Shown here in pieces: positions 23,019-36,949 of a stretch of 64,000 nucleotides of DNA. The DNA lies in the NCBI GenBank assembly GCA_022393335.1, contig JAJEKB010021269.1, forward strand, positions 315,358 to 379,357, given 5' to 3'. This DNA is from Macrotrachela quadricornifera (lineage: Eukaryota; Rotifera; Eurotatoria; Philodinida; Philodinidae). Made by a program: the position numbers and the translations under genes. The number at the start of each line of letters is the position of its first letter. The stretch's first letter is position 1. The notes below the pieces were generated by a model. The model worked only from the letters and a program-made list of their open reading frames with translations, ran no database searches and was not told the DNA's origin.

Positions 23019-25906
23019 AACAACCCAACCAATATAGCGAATCCGGAAAAGAAAATCCGAATATAGTACTAACTTTTGCGACGTGAAATATATTATACAT
23101 TTTCAAAAATACTTCAAAATTAATAGTGTCCAAATTCATTAGATGTTTCTAATTAAAACTGTGTAGTAATTGCATTTGTCTTTGATTGAAATACATTTTC
23201 AGATAATACTTCTGTACTGCCGAATTCGAAAATCACTAATATAAAAATATGTTGAATTGAAAACTGAATCGATAGTTTAAATTCACCGATTCGAAACAAT
23301 ATTATTTGATTAAATTTGATGAAATATTGTTTCAATTAATACAAATTTATCCTATTATATAGAAATATGAGAACATGAACAATATGTATTAGAAGATAGA
23401 ATTTTAAATTGATCTTTATTTGGATGTTTAAGTGTAACAATTATTACCACAATAATTATCTGTACATGAAAACTATTCAAATTGTAATTATATGAGAACA
23501 ACGATCATGATCATTTTTTTTATTAGTCTCATTAGATGGTCAATTAACAAAATATTTAAATTAATAAGAGAATTTTTCAATAATGATATCTTATGAAATT
23601 ATTTGTTAAAGAATTTCAAATAAAATATAATATAATTTCTTCATATAGAAAAAATTCTCCTAAAATATTTGATAAAAATATTTACACAATTGTGACTTTT
23701 ATTAAAAGTGAAGATCATTATTAATGCTTGTTTACCAGATGTTATATGTAGAATTTTCTTTTGTTGTTCTAGGACATTTTTTTTCAATTTTAATTCTATT
23801 TCTGAATAAATCTATTTGTCAAAATTATTATAAATAATTTCATATTATACGAGAATGTAAAATATTTTCAACAATGATTAAATTATCATAAGTATTATCT
23901 ATTTATTAAGTGAACAATGTTTTCTTGTGTGTATTAAAAAGAAAATATTAAACTAAAATTTGAAAAATTTTTTATTAAAAATAATATAGATTTTTATTTT
24001 TATTTTTCCATATATTCAGAGCAACAGCAGATATATTAGTTAGTTTTAAAGAAAAAAAAAAAGAATAATTTGTTTAATGAACTATAGAATAGTGCCAAGA
24101 GAAATTTTCATTAGCTACGCAAAAGGAATGATGTCTGACTTCTAAGTCATTTAGCAAAGAGATTGTTAACAATGTCCATTCTGTTTACTTACTTAAATTG
24201 AGAAGAAGAAAAAATAAAGTAATTGAAATAAGTAGTCGTTCATAGAAAATAAAATAATTTTATTTTCTGTTTTTAAGTTTTTAAGTCTCGATTCCTTTTT
24301 CTTGAAAATCTAGAGTTTTATGAATGATCTTTAGATATGCTGCTTAGTTACTTTTTGAAAAACATTGATATTTTGTTTTGATATGATAGTCTTCAGAATA
24401 ATCAACAATATGTAAGGTAAATCACTATCTAGATACAACATAACTTGAATCATCTCAAAAACTGTGAGATATGCAAATAAGGAATTTATTTTGATTTCGA
24501 TATTCGTGCAGAAAATGAAGAAAACTCTCGAGTATTTAAATAAAGAGAATATTCTTTGTCATTAATCTTCTAGTAATAGTTAGTGTATGTATTTCATACT
24601 TTATGGCTTATACTACTCACATAAAGAACAACGAAAGAGAACATCTTATTTCTTCCGATCCGGTGGACTTTATTGAGTCGAAAAGGTTAATTCATTAAAT
24701 TGTTCAATTTTTAAAAATTTATCAGAATGGATTCAAAAACAGTAAGTAAATAATTTACTATTAATTATTGATCAGTCTATCGATTATTCGAATAAGCAAT
24801 GTTTCAAAGCAAAACAAGTTTCAAGGTATTTGTTATTAAGGTTAACGGATGTAGCGTAGAAATTTCGAAGTATAAGAATAGATTTAGTAGAAATGAATCA
24901 TAATTCCGAAAGTTAATTGGTTTTTTTTCTTGAAACACTTATAATGAAGATAGTGCAAATTCTTACAGAAAACTTGATAAAATAGATGGATATGTGTAAA
25001 AATGTTTTTCTTTGAAATATTTCTGTGAAAAACTCTCATAAACATCTTGTGAATTGATGTCGCATCATAAAGAAAGAAACAAGTTGACTATATACCTTAT
25101 GTTGTATCGTCTTTTTTTTGTTTAACTATGCATCGACAATAAATGCATATCGTGCAAACGCTACACTTGTTTGCTGAAGTTATTTTGGATGTTCTATTAT
25201 ATATTACTTATCAGGAGATTAATGTTATTTCGAAAATATAGACTTCAGGTTAGTTTCTTAATTTAGTAACCATCTATAGAATTACATTTATTGAACTATA
25301 TTTTAAAAAACAAAGAAATCTTCCAGAAATATACGAAACAAAATAAAATAACGAGAAACTTAATATATAAAAACTATTTAAGTTCACAGTAAAAACAAAG
25401 TCTATTGTGTATATTGAAAAGTTTTACATGAGAAAATAGAAATTTATAGTGAAGATTAATTTGAATAAATAATCATATGGAATATTTAGTCTAACACCGA
25501 TTCGTTCTCTGTAAAATATTCATGACTTTCTACATTATTGAGTATGTTAATGGGATCATTTTTGACTAAAGCCTTTCATTTAGGTTGACCATATACATGA
25601 TCATCAGTATGAGCTGCTTTTGAAAAGTGTCATATTTCATGAATTAACGTACTACCCATTCAGTCCTCACCCGTCACTACTGATGACGAAAACATAGGGC
25701 ACAAATATATGTTATAAGGTTGATCAGGAAAAACGTAAGCATATAAGTTGTTTTGTCGACATGTACAATCGAACAGCATGTGTTCGTTTGTCAACATTTA
25801 GTCAATACTGTCAAAATGTAACCTCAATGTGTGCATCTTTTCCGATGAATACTCGCTAAACCACGTAGTATAGCGTGTGGTACCCTCTGGTGAGGAAAGG
25901 CCACCA

Positions 25907-26600
25907 ACTATTTCCTCGTTTTTGGACTGAAATTCAGTTGACAATCGATAATTGAACGTGCTGATTCCAAATATCATAATGGCTTTTACCCCTTTCGATT
26001 TAAAACCCGTTTTAACTGAAAAAAATACTTTTGATCTGTCCAAATGGAAGAGCATGTCATCAGACCTACAGAAAACAATTTTTCAAGGTTCTAAGCGAGA
26101 TTTTTGAGCGAGTTTTCTGCATTTAAAACTTAAAAAATGATGGAACGTTACTAATAGTCTTACATAATTCATGAAAGAAAACCTACTGTTTTTCTTTGTG
26201 TTCTGTTTTTTTTACTTATCAAAGGCATTTAAAGAGGATGGCTGCATGTATGTGTTAGACATGATGATACATTCCAATTTTATAAGAATTTGGGAAGAAG
26301 GAAAACTTGTGCGCAGATAACAGCTATAAACAAATTGTGTAAGACTATTAGCAGTTTTTTCCTCATTTTTTAAGTTTTAGACGGAGAAAACTTGCTCAAA
26401 ACCTCGCTTAGAATCTTGAAAAATTGTTTTCTGTAGGTTTGAAGACGTGCTCTTTCATTTGAACAAATCACAAATATATTTTAGTGAAAAAGAGTTTTAA
26501 ATCGAAAGGATGCAAAAACTATTGTGATATTCGGAATTAACACGTTCGATTCACTATTATCAATTGAGTTTCAGCCCAAAAATGAGGAAGCAGTTCATGA
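25907..26600. repeat. Inverted repeat, ~235-bp arms
   Basis: The left arm (25907-26140) and right arm (26363-26600) are diverged inverted copies, separated by about 220 bases. Shared blocks include CTCGCTTAGAA, CTTGAAAAATTGTTTTCTGTAGG and TTTTAAATCGAAAGG. The left arm keeps an open frame of 85 codons on the minus strand (25798-26055). The same frame is interrupted in the right arm. Confidence 0.6.
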
Positions 26601-26957
26601 TCTTCTCTCGTTAGAGCAAATTTATATAAGAGTACTTTCAATCAACAGAACTCGTTCAACTCTACCAAAATTCATTATAATCCAAAAATGCTGAAATATG
26701 GTTTTTTGATGACATTTGTTTCGATTTTAGTAGATCCTGATGGATGTTAATCAATTTCGAAAATCGTGAAATACAATCAGTTCACGAAAATTTGTTTGAA
26801 TTCGAACGATTTTCTTTATTAACAAGTGTTGAATGTATTTCATTAATTGTGTTCTCATATCAATTTAGTCTTTTAGTCCTAATGATTTTCTTTCATCGAA
26901 GGTACAACGTTAAACTATAATTGTTTTGTTTTAGACAAGTTTTTTTTTCTCTTAATC

Positions 26958-29900
26958 ATGCGTACCTGTCTAAAGATTGGTTTGGCATTTCTGTTGTTTA
27001 TTATAGCGGCAACAGTTGTTTCTATTACTGTTGGGGTTTATTTTTCACGAAAACACAATGATATTTTGTTATCAAGTAGAGTTATATATTTAATTATATT
27101 TTTGCCTATTCAAACCTATTTATTTGCTAGATGAAACAACAACAGCAGGAAGAATATCAAGCACTTCAACAACAAGAAACGGTAAATCTGGAACTTATGA
27201 AAAATAAATAAAACACTATTTCTACTATTTTGCTATTCTACTGCTTTAGAAATGAAAATATTCATATATTTGTTTGGTTACATTGAGTTTCTTTTTTGTA
27301 ATTCCAGGCTAAGACACCTTTTCCCTGATAAAATATTCATATATTGTCTATCCAACACTATAAACATAGAAATTTTCGTTCTCATTAAGGTCTCTTGCAA
27401 AAAACTCTAGTCTTGAAAATTTTGGCAGATAAAGTCATCTATGTCTTTCTATATAATATATTAGAATCTCATCATAACAAAGAACACATAATGTTTTAGT
27501 TATATAATAATATCTTGCTCTTCAATAATAAAAATTTTACTCTACATATATAGAAATAGTTGGTATTATTTATAGTTCTTCCTAACATCATAGTTTTTTT
27601 GGAAAAATTTCTCCGTAATCTCAATTTCTTCAAAATGTTATATTCAATATTCTAAAAGTATTTTCCCAAGTACGAAATATCTTGGATGTCAATTTCTCGT
27701 TTTAAAAATAGTTTGTATGGAAATGTGTGGCGCCCAGCTGGATCAATTCCATAAGATTTCACGAGCCAACTAAATTTAATAAAAAATTTAGATCGCAAAA
27801 TTCTAAGGAAATCTAGTAATCAATTTTAATAAAAAGATTAAAACAACCTAGTCCATTCTCCCTTATGAAATCTCCGAGGAGTTCCCTAAAAAATGCGAAA
27901 TCCTCAGTAAATCCTCAGGGAATCATCATACTACTCCCTGGGGAATCCCCATTTTTAGGGATTTTGAAGTAAGTTAAAGACTCCCTAGGGAGTCACTGTG
28001 CGGGGACTCCCGAGAGAGTTTCTTTTTTTTTAGAGAGATAGACAGATAGATAGGTAGTAGTTATGTAAGTAGTTAGTTAGATAGGTAGATAGAGAGATAG
28101 GCAGATAATTAGGTAAGTAGGTAGATGCAGAGGTAGATAGTTTGATTGATAGATAGATAGTTAGGTAAGTAAGTAGATATAGAGATAGATAGATAGATAG
28201 TTATATAGGTACGTAAATAGATAGATGGTTGGGTAGGCAGATAGGTAAGTAGGTTGAAAGAACGACACTTGGTCATGGCCTTAGGACCTCCCTTTGAGAA
28301 CGAGGGACTCAGTAGTGACTTTTAAAACCATTCCCAGAAAAATTCCCAGGGATTCCCTCGAAACTCCCCCTTAAATCCCCAGGGAGTCCATGTCGGGAAT
28401 CTCCGGGAATTTCATAACGGAGAATGGACTAGGGCATGCATTTTGACATGGTTCGTATAGAATTCTATCAAATTTCATCTTGTTCTTCGTTTCCTAACTC
28501 ATTTGATTAAGTTTTTGAAATCTTTACTTCCTGTTTTGGAACATTCAACTAGATGAATAGTTGATGTAGACATAAACATCTGTATATAAATAAGAGTTAG
28601 ATATCCGATATAATTCATCAATAATATTCGATTGTCAAGTAGAAATTTGCACTACGTATAAAATAACTACGACGATTACAAAACAGCAGTGTAACTGATG
28701 ACCACTCTAAAATCTTTTTGACAACGATCGTCTGACGATACTTGCTTAATGGTAACTGAGAAAAAATATTCCCTCATTAGCTTTTTTTGTCATTGTTACT
28801 CTATTATACTATTTTGTAAAAAGTAGCATTTTCTTTCTGAACAGCTCTGTATGAATAACAATATAAATTTGAAAACATCACAGAAGAATATTCAATTGAG
28901 CAAGATATAGCTACACTCACCAATATATATATAGTGGAATGCAGAAAATTTGTTGTTAGTATCTGATGAAGATATTTTACCGAGCATGACGATTGTTGAA
29001 AGCTGTTCGTTGCACGTAGTCTATACAACGATGAATATATAAACATAATAATTAATAACTAGTTTAGCTTTCCTGATACTTAAAAACACATGAATAGTGT
29101 GTCTTCGATTCTGCACGCAAAGCCATTTAATCTAGTTTTACTCATACATATTATTTTGATCATCAAGTATAAGAGGGAATTAGAATAATAAAAGAACGCC
29201 TATGCATCTTAGTTTATATCAAACTTTTATAGGCGGAGTTTCAGCTCGAAATAAAACGTCAGGCAAAAGACAAACTAAATGGTACTTCTTTGATGTGATC
29301 CGCATTTGTACTAAATGATATATTCTAAGAACTGTTCAGTTGGGACAAACTTCATCTATTAGCCAAGATCTCTCAACACTAAAAATTTTAGGTTGATCGT
29401 ATCAATTATTACTGAGAAAATGTGGGAATCGGATGAAAAGACTATTTGTATAGAGAGAGAGAACTATAGATCATGATCATCTATTCACTGTTATGATCAA
29501 CTATTGTCCGAGCTTATTTACATGTTATCAGGTACTATGAACAAAGATCATTGCTAATAATATGATTTCTATGGTTCCACACTATTCTCAGTGTTGAGTA
29601 CAGTACGATGGTCATTCAATCCATAGATAATACAAATGGATCTCAAATGACAACACTTTTCAATTAATCTATAGATTCTTTTTCAAAAGTCTCGCTTACG
29701 CTGATTTCTGTAGTATAGTCTGGATCATCTAAGAATGTTTTGGAGTAATTCGTTCCTATACTCACTAAATAGAACTTGAGCAAGTGTATGTGTACAACGA
29801 AAGATTATTTTTATTTCCATTTTAATTTGTTTCATAGTTAAACTTGCAGAAATTTGAACTGAAAATAAATCTATGTGGGATATTAGTTATATTGAAATTC

Positions 29901-32900
29901 ATCGAGTTTTGAGTTAGATCATTTTATTATCTGTATAAGATTTAATTAACATTGATCTATTTGTAACTTAACACAAACTTAATAAAAAGTATCAAAATGA
30001 AGTAATTTCCCATTATAAGATAATAGTTCTTATTTGAAATGATGATTATCTGAGAAAACTCAAAATTCATTTTATTTACAATGGATACAAATCAATGAAA
30101 AATGTAAGATCATAAATATTTCTGTTTATGAAATCACACATTCTCTATGAATGTCTATTCAATAGAAAGAGATAAGAAATACAAAGACATCCCTGGAAGC
30201 ATCGATTTATTAATAATTGAATCTCCTTTTTTTTGTAACTTTTCAACGCTTAAGAATATTCATTACAGAATGTGATAATTTAAGTAGTGATTAGTGTCTA
30301 TAATACTTCATTAGGTTCTTATTCTAAGTTTTAATCGATTTTTAATATTGAAAATCTGAAAGCAAATATAAAAGATCAATTATAGATTGTCTCTTAAACA
30401 TGATACGATAGTTCAAACAAATGTGATCACTCACTTTAGCAATTTAAAATTCGAATGTTTCAAAAAAACAAAAAATAATTAATAAATAGATTTAAAAGAA
30501 AGAAATCCTGAATAAATATAATAAAAACTAATGCCTTATTTGTTGCGTGATTAGATTGAAGATAAATTAGTTTCTACTAATGAAAAACTTTTTTAAAAGT
30601 TTTTAAAATCAATAAAAACATTTTTTTAAAAACATCAATAGTATTTTTTCAGAGAAAAAAAAAAATTTTTCAATTTAAATATTACATTGAATAAAAAATA
30701 TTGATTTTTATTATATATTACATTTTTTTAAAAAATTATGTTAGAATTAAATTCATATTTTACTTAATTTACTTTCGAAAAATTAATTTGAGTTTACAAT
30801 CATAACTTTTCTTGATTAGTCTTCTTGAAACTATCAGTGCAGATTGAAAGATATACTTAATGACTGATACAATATTCACTCTCTACTGTCAAAAAAAGGA
30901 CAAACTATTTGATAAAAAAACTTTACTTTTTCCATTATATTGTCCATGAATGAATATTGTACCTATTTACATTTTATTTTTTTTATATTTTATAGATGGT
31001 TCAATAAGTACTACAACTAATATAATCACAAATATGATGAACACTTCAAATACAACAACTGGTCGTGCAACAAGTATTACAACTATGACAAACATTGTTA
31101 TTACAACGACAAGATTAGCAACTCCTAATGTTACAACAACAGGATTAACAACTACCCGTAACACAAACAATATGTCAACAAGTAAGTTTATTTTACAATA
31201 TTCAGTTCGTAGATAAATATGCTTATTAAGAAGTTATCTTTCTTTCATTAAATATTTGTCGTAATTTGAATTATTTTTCATATGTACATATGCGAATAAA
31301 TAAGATCTATATTTACACATATTATAATTGTGATATAGTTAAACTTTACCATAATCGAACATTTTTTGGGATGCGCATGAAAACAATCTTGAACATCATG
31401 AGCAAATAAATCATGTGATATACACACATCTTGAGGTCAAGATATGTCAAGTGGAGGCAAAAAATAGTTCGTTTAGGGTATCTTTTACAAAAGTTAGTGA
31501 AAATTTTAAGGAAAATAATAATTTCTCAATCTATACATAATAATTAAGTAAGAATAATGATTTGTTATAGAATATGTCTAATCTTGTAATGTCTTATAAA
31601 CTGTATATTCGTCTTGAATACTCATTTTCTGATGCTGAACAGTGTTTCATTAGGTAATTTCACTTGTTACTGAAAATTAGAAAATCCATTTAGAGTTATC
31701 ATATATATTTCTATGCAAATTGATGTCAAATGAAACTAGTTGATTATTCTGTAGAAATATTTTTCAAAGAACGTATACGAGAAGATTTAAGATTTAAATA
31801 TCAGTTGAAACGTTGGAATATCTGTTATAGTTGATTAAAAATTAATATTTTGTTTACAAATTTACAGTAAAATCCTCAGAACTTTTATCTAGATTTTTCT
31901 TTGAAGTCAAATTCCATTCTCATAGATGATCTAGTTTTTCTTGATCTTTAACCTAATCAATTATACTATTGTGTAGAATTAAAAACAAAGAAGAAAATAA
32001 AGGGGCCAGAACTTAGTTTGTTCCACATAAATTATTATTCTTTAATAAAATATATAATTCAACATCAGTTATATGAACTATTATCTCTCATTATATAGAT
32101 TTAATCTTTCAATACTTATTATTTATTTAATAGCCACTTCGTTGATGACACAATCGCAATACTTATCAGTCTTGACCATCAATAGTTCAATGTTTTGTCG
32201 TACAACTTCCTGTACCGTTCCAGATACATATTTTGAAGCAATTGCAATCAATGTTTACACTACTGGACTTTATACTATTGTGTCCAATAGTAGCCTAGAT
32301 ACATATGGCTATATATATAATAACAGTTTCGATCCTAATTCTCTAGATGAAAATTTACTATTAAAAAATGATGATGATGCAGGCAATCAACAATTCAAAT
32401 TGACAATCACGTTGGAAACTACAACAAAGTATATTTTTGTAGTAACAACATATGCATCAAATAAACTAGGACAAATCTTTATCGCTGCAAGTGGCCCGGA
32501 TTTCGTTAATTTTACCCAATTAAACATATCAAGTAAGAAAACGAGTTATGTGACCATAGTTTTCGAGTTAAACGTATCAGTCACTGATATAAGAATGTAA
32601 TGAATTGTACAGAATATAAGATGTTCTATCACCAAAATAACTCAGTAACACTACAGTGAAAGTGTTTGTTATAGGGAGTTCTAAACATAATGAAAACTAT
32701 TATTAGTCATTAGATATAAATTTTTAAAACTAATAGTTAGTAAGAAAGAAAAACTTTTTTTTTCTTTATTCTAATATGTTGAAATTTTCATTAAATATAT
32801 CACATTGAATACTAGATATAAAAACTAAATCGAATCAAATTCTTTTATAATTTGCTTAGTTCAATTAAATAAAAATCTTTTTTCCTCATTTATTATCAGT

Positions 32901-35476
32901 TTAATTTTTTTTGTCGGTATTTAGCTTCGATCAAGGTACTATACTCCTCTTATTATTCCCTTCCATTTTACTTTTTAATACATGTTGATTAATGTATAAG
33001 AAATCTCTCATTTATTTGTTGGATATGATAACATTAGTTCAGTCCTGGGGTTTTCATCAATTACAAGCGAATAAATTGGGATATGTTTGTTTTTCATAAT
33101 GTATAAGATGAAATATATTTATGACTAATCATCTTTAAAACCTAATGAAAATGATTCAGAATCTAGATGAGATTTTGATTCTAATCATTAACTTAGATAA
33201 AGAAACTTGAGATTTATAATTCAAGATATAATGAAAATAATTCTCTGATTATATTCCAACATTGAGCAAATAGACTCACGTATTTATATTTACTAAATTA
33301 TCGTAATTTTTACTTGTAATAATTTGAGATTTTGATGAAAATATAATGAACAATAAGAAAGAATATTGTATCTTGAATTAAAGATTTCAAGTTCTTCTAC
33401 TTAAACTAATGATCAGAATCGAAGTTTTCTCTTGTTATCAGATTATTTTCATGCATTATTTTGTCTGATTTTTCTAAAATGATTAGTTTAAAGTAATCTC
33501 TTTCTTATACATTATCGGAGAAGAAAGTGTGATGATTTTGTTTCTTTCAATTGGTGAAAATTACACATCACTAGCTATAGAATTCTTTGTTAGAAATACG
33601 TCATCTTTTATAAATTATATTAATAATGACATGATTTTATTTCTGGATTATTTAGATGTTGCTGTCAACAATATAAAGTAAAAATATTCTACTAGAACTA
33701 TAAATTTGTTTTATATGAAACAGAATTAAATTACTTAGATTTGACCAAACGTTTTGAAAACATTAAATAAAAATTTGCAGATAAGAAAGTATTTTTTTTT
33801 ATTTTTATTTTATCAAATGTTGAGGATAGTTGTCGATATTATTTATTCCAAGATGAATCCCCTTTCGACATAATTTGTTAAAAGTTTTTTTCTTCAAAAA
33901 TTTTTAGGTATCTTAGATATTGCATGAGCTAATCAAGTTTCATTTATTTCAATACTTAAACTACGTTGGATAAAAATAGTTAATCAGAATTTACATAATA
34001 TCAGGTCTGGTGAATATGACATTATATTGTTACTTTATTCTGTCAAATAATTAATAACATGGAATAAGTATTAAGTCACCGATGATCATCAAGTATTTTT
34101 GAACATTTTGAACCAGATATCTACCTCTATTTGTTTTCATATTCCATTAAAAAAGGGCATCAATCAATTTTTGGTATAATACTTATACTCTACAATCTTA
34201 TCTTTATCTACATTCCGAATTATTTTATTTAAAGAATATATTCCTTTTAAGTTTTGATTAGAATCTGTTTTCATGAACAATAGAGTTAGATAATTCGTTC
34301 TCAATAAGTTAGTTAGCATCAAATGACTTATGACTGGCTTATCCGAAGCAGTGCTAGAACACAACTGACATAATTGAATAAAATTTTGCTGCATTTTTAA
34401 AACAAATAAAACTTGATTAACTCATACAATATCTAAAATGTCCAAAAATTTTTAACATATTGTGTCGAAAGGGAATTTATCTTGGAATGAATAATACTGA
34501 CAACTATCCTCAATATTTGATAAAATAAAAATAAAAATACCTTCTTATTTTTAAATTTTTATTTAATGTTTTCAGAACTTTTGGTCAAATCTAAGTATAT
34601 TCCTTTGATGATATTGTAGTATAAATAGCGATCCACCTAAATGAGTACAACTAGATTAAAATTATACTTTTCTGTTTACTGATTATTTTTATTATTTGCA
34701 TAATAAATATTTCAAAATATTCTAAAAAACATAAAACAGAAAATAAAATATTTTTAGAAATGAAATACAATTAATCATGACTACATTTATTAAAGAATAA
34801 ATACATTTAAAACGATAAAATGCAAAAAATAAATTGACAAAGTTATTGCCTTAAGTGATATTTTACTCGAATCGAATGAAACATACGTTGATCTAATAGA
34901 AATCATTATTGAACTAGAATTTTGTGAATGTCTTTTGTTTCCAATTGAATATACTTGTTAAATCAGTTAGAATAGTATTTAACATCGGTCCATATATTAA
35001 AAAAAAAGCAAAATTTTATTTTGTACCGCAGAGCTCTTTTTAAATTCAAAATATTTATTAATTTTGATTTTTTTTGTCTAGATAGTGTGCCTCCATTTGC
35101 TGTGCAATCACAATACACATCAGCTTTGACCACCAGCAGTCCATTGTATTGTCGACTAAGCTCATGTACAACGCCAGGATATTATTACCAAGCTTTTCAG
35201 ATCAACGTATCTACACGAGCTTATCATAAAATTTTATGTAATAGTACTATGGATACATATGGCTATATATACGAAACTAATTTCAATCCTAATTACTCGC
35301 AAAATTACGTATTCTTCGATGATGATAGTGGTGGTAATAGTCAATTCATGTTCACTGTTATGTTAGAAACTATAATAAAGTATATTTTGGTGGTAACAAC
35401 ATACTCATCAAATGTTACAGGACCATTTTCAATCAGTGTAAGTGGTCCAGGACCTGTTACTATCAGTGGTGGTTAA
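26958..35476 (+). CDS. Type II membrane protein: Thr-rich stalk plus two PPC-like domains
   Basis: Five exons join in frame to about 382 residues, all through phase-1 introns: 26958-27075, 27131-27181, 30996-31181, 32134-32532 and 35082-35476. Exon 1 gives a short basic cytoplasmic tail and one membrane helix (about residues 7-29). Exons 2-3 give a Thr/Ser-rich mucin-like stalk. Exons 4 and 5 each encode a related domain with a DTYGYIY motif, an acidic DDD-G patch and YILVVTTYSSNVTG-type strands, resembling bacterial pre-peptidase C-terminal (PPC) domains found in extracellular proteases. Introns are 55 bases to 3.8 kb; the long ones hold mobile elements. Alternative: the reading frame opening at 32073 has its own hydrophobic start and could be a separate gene. 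The role is probably cell-surface recognition. Confidence 0.6.
27847..28433. mobile_element. TIR element with GATA-rich core, 587 bp
   Basis: The ends are inverted: CCTAGTCCATTCTCC at 27847 and its complement ending at 28433, extended by TTATGAAAT (about 26 matching bases with one mismatch). Just inside, both flanks are unusually GC-rich and made of short palindromic units around CCCTGGGG and CTCCCTAGGGAGTC. The core (about 28034-28255) is an imperfect TAGA/TAGG microsatellite. It lies inside the long second intron of the PPC gene. No transposase is visible, so it is a non-autonomous element. I could not find a clear target duplication. Confidence 0.65.
28034..28255 (+). repeat. Imperfect (GATA/TAGG)n microsatellite
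   Basis: Runs of TAGA, TAGG and TAGT quadruplets over about 220 bases, interrupted by single-base changes. The run is enclosed by the TIR element at 27847-28433. Confidence 0.8.
33734..34595. mobile_element. Long-TIR element flanked by TA, 862 bp
   Basis: Both ends read CTTAGATTTGACC inward and are flanked by TA (33732-33733 and 34596-34597). The inverted arms extend about 220 bases (33734-33957 and 34396-34595) with many shared blocks, e.g. AACATTAAATAAAAATTT, TTGAGGATAGTTGTC and CCCTTTCGACA. The central 440 bases are unique; a minus-strand frame of 76 codons there has no recognisable domain. TA duplication fits a Tc1/mariner-type or related cut-and-paste mechanism, so this looks like a non-autonomous derivative. 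It sits in the intron between the two PPC exons. Confidence 0.7.
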
Positions 35477-36359
35477 AAACAATACTATTTATCACTTGAT
35501 ATTAGAAATCTAACATTGAATTTCTCAATTTTCTCTTATAATTAAATGAAAAATATTTTTCTCCTTATAAATCTTAAGAAATTTTATCATAAAATTCTTT
35601 AATCTTTTCAATCAGTCTTAACATATATTTTCTAATTTTGCGCTGCTAAAATATTGTCTTTTTCAATCTACTCTTATTGCTTTTCTATATACTTTGGCTT
35701 ATTTAATTCAACTTTCATATTTATATTTTATTTGCTTTTTCATTCTTTTGAATAAATATTTAACCAAGCGATTTTTTTTATTTCATTCAATAACAAAAAC
35801 ATAGTATAGTTATATTTATTAGTTTGAATTTGGTACTACAAAAGTTATCATATTTGATTAAAAAGATGTTAATATTAATTGATCATCTAACTTTTATTAT
35901 ATTCTTGATTGATTTGAAGAAGTTCATATCATTGTTTATAAATATAGTTGACGGCAAGACTTTTAAAACACTCACTGGAAATGGCTCGCCGAGTTGCAAT
36001 ATCCCTTTCGAATTAAACTTCAGAATGGTATCATAAATTCAAGAAATCGGAGAATCTCAAAGATCTTCAAAGAGATATTGCATATACTAATAATATTACA
36101 ATGTAATATTGAATTATTAGATAGTAATTATATTTTTTTTACGATCATCAACTCTTTAAGAAGATGTCGCATTTCTACAATAAATATCGAATCTCTTAGA
36201 TTTGTATGTGTCTATGGAAAATTTTTTCTTATTTTAGCCTACGAATGATGCTGAATATGTAATATCTCTTAAAGGCATGTGATGAGAGATAGTATTTCTT
36301 CGAAAGAGAAAGACTAATATTAGATGTCTAATACAGAAATACGATGAAAATGGTTCTAT

Positions 36360-36680
36360 ATGTAATATTTCTATAAAGATTTTTGAGATCCTCGATTTCC
36401 TAAATCTATGATACTACTGATCCAGAAAGCGTGGAAGAATTTTTCAGGACCTTGACAAGTTTCATCAAGATTCTATTTAAATCATAAGAATTTTTGTTTC
36501 TAGGATTTCTTAAAGTTGACCAAAATCCTGTTAAGGATTGGTTCAGGATCCTGACAAGATTTTATTAGGTTTCCACCAGGATTTAAACCATTTTTTTTCT
36601 AGCAGGATTTTGTCGAAATTTATAAAAGCATTGGATGAGAATCTTAACAAAATCTGTCAAAATCCAAAACTGACTAATTC
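36360..36680. repeat. Diverged short repeats (AGGATCCTGACAAG type)
   Basis: Several near-copies of a CAGGA(T/C)CCTGACAAG unit and AAAATCCTG half-sites occur in both orientations, likely remnants of a small repeat. Boundaries are unclear. Confidence 0.3.
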
Positions 36681-36949
36681 TGCTAATCTGCAATCATGAT
36701 CCTACTCAAAACAGCTCAAGAATGAACGTTCTCGAAACTCGTATGACAATATCAATACTAATTAGAATCTTAATAAGAAAGAGATAAGAATTCTGGTTGG
36801 ATCTCTATAAATTATTGCCTACTCTAATTAAATTTACATCATTCAAATCATTTTATTCTGCATATTAATCAACATCAAACTGTTCTTTATCCCAATGTTA
36901 TGTATCTTCAAATAATAAAAAAAAATCTATATTTCATCATCTACAGTAG

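Larger units (their letters stand above)
22551..26957. other. Intergenic with two palindromic elements
   Basis: No supported gene. It holds the palindromes at 22797-23018 and 25907-26600 listed separately. The rest is plain AT-rich DNA. Confidence 0.45.

Noticed and set aside
30967..31170. Minus-strand frame rich in Val
   Set aside because: It is the antisense shadow of the Thr-rich stalk exon (ACA/ACT codons read as TGT/AGT).
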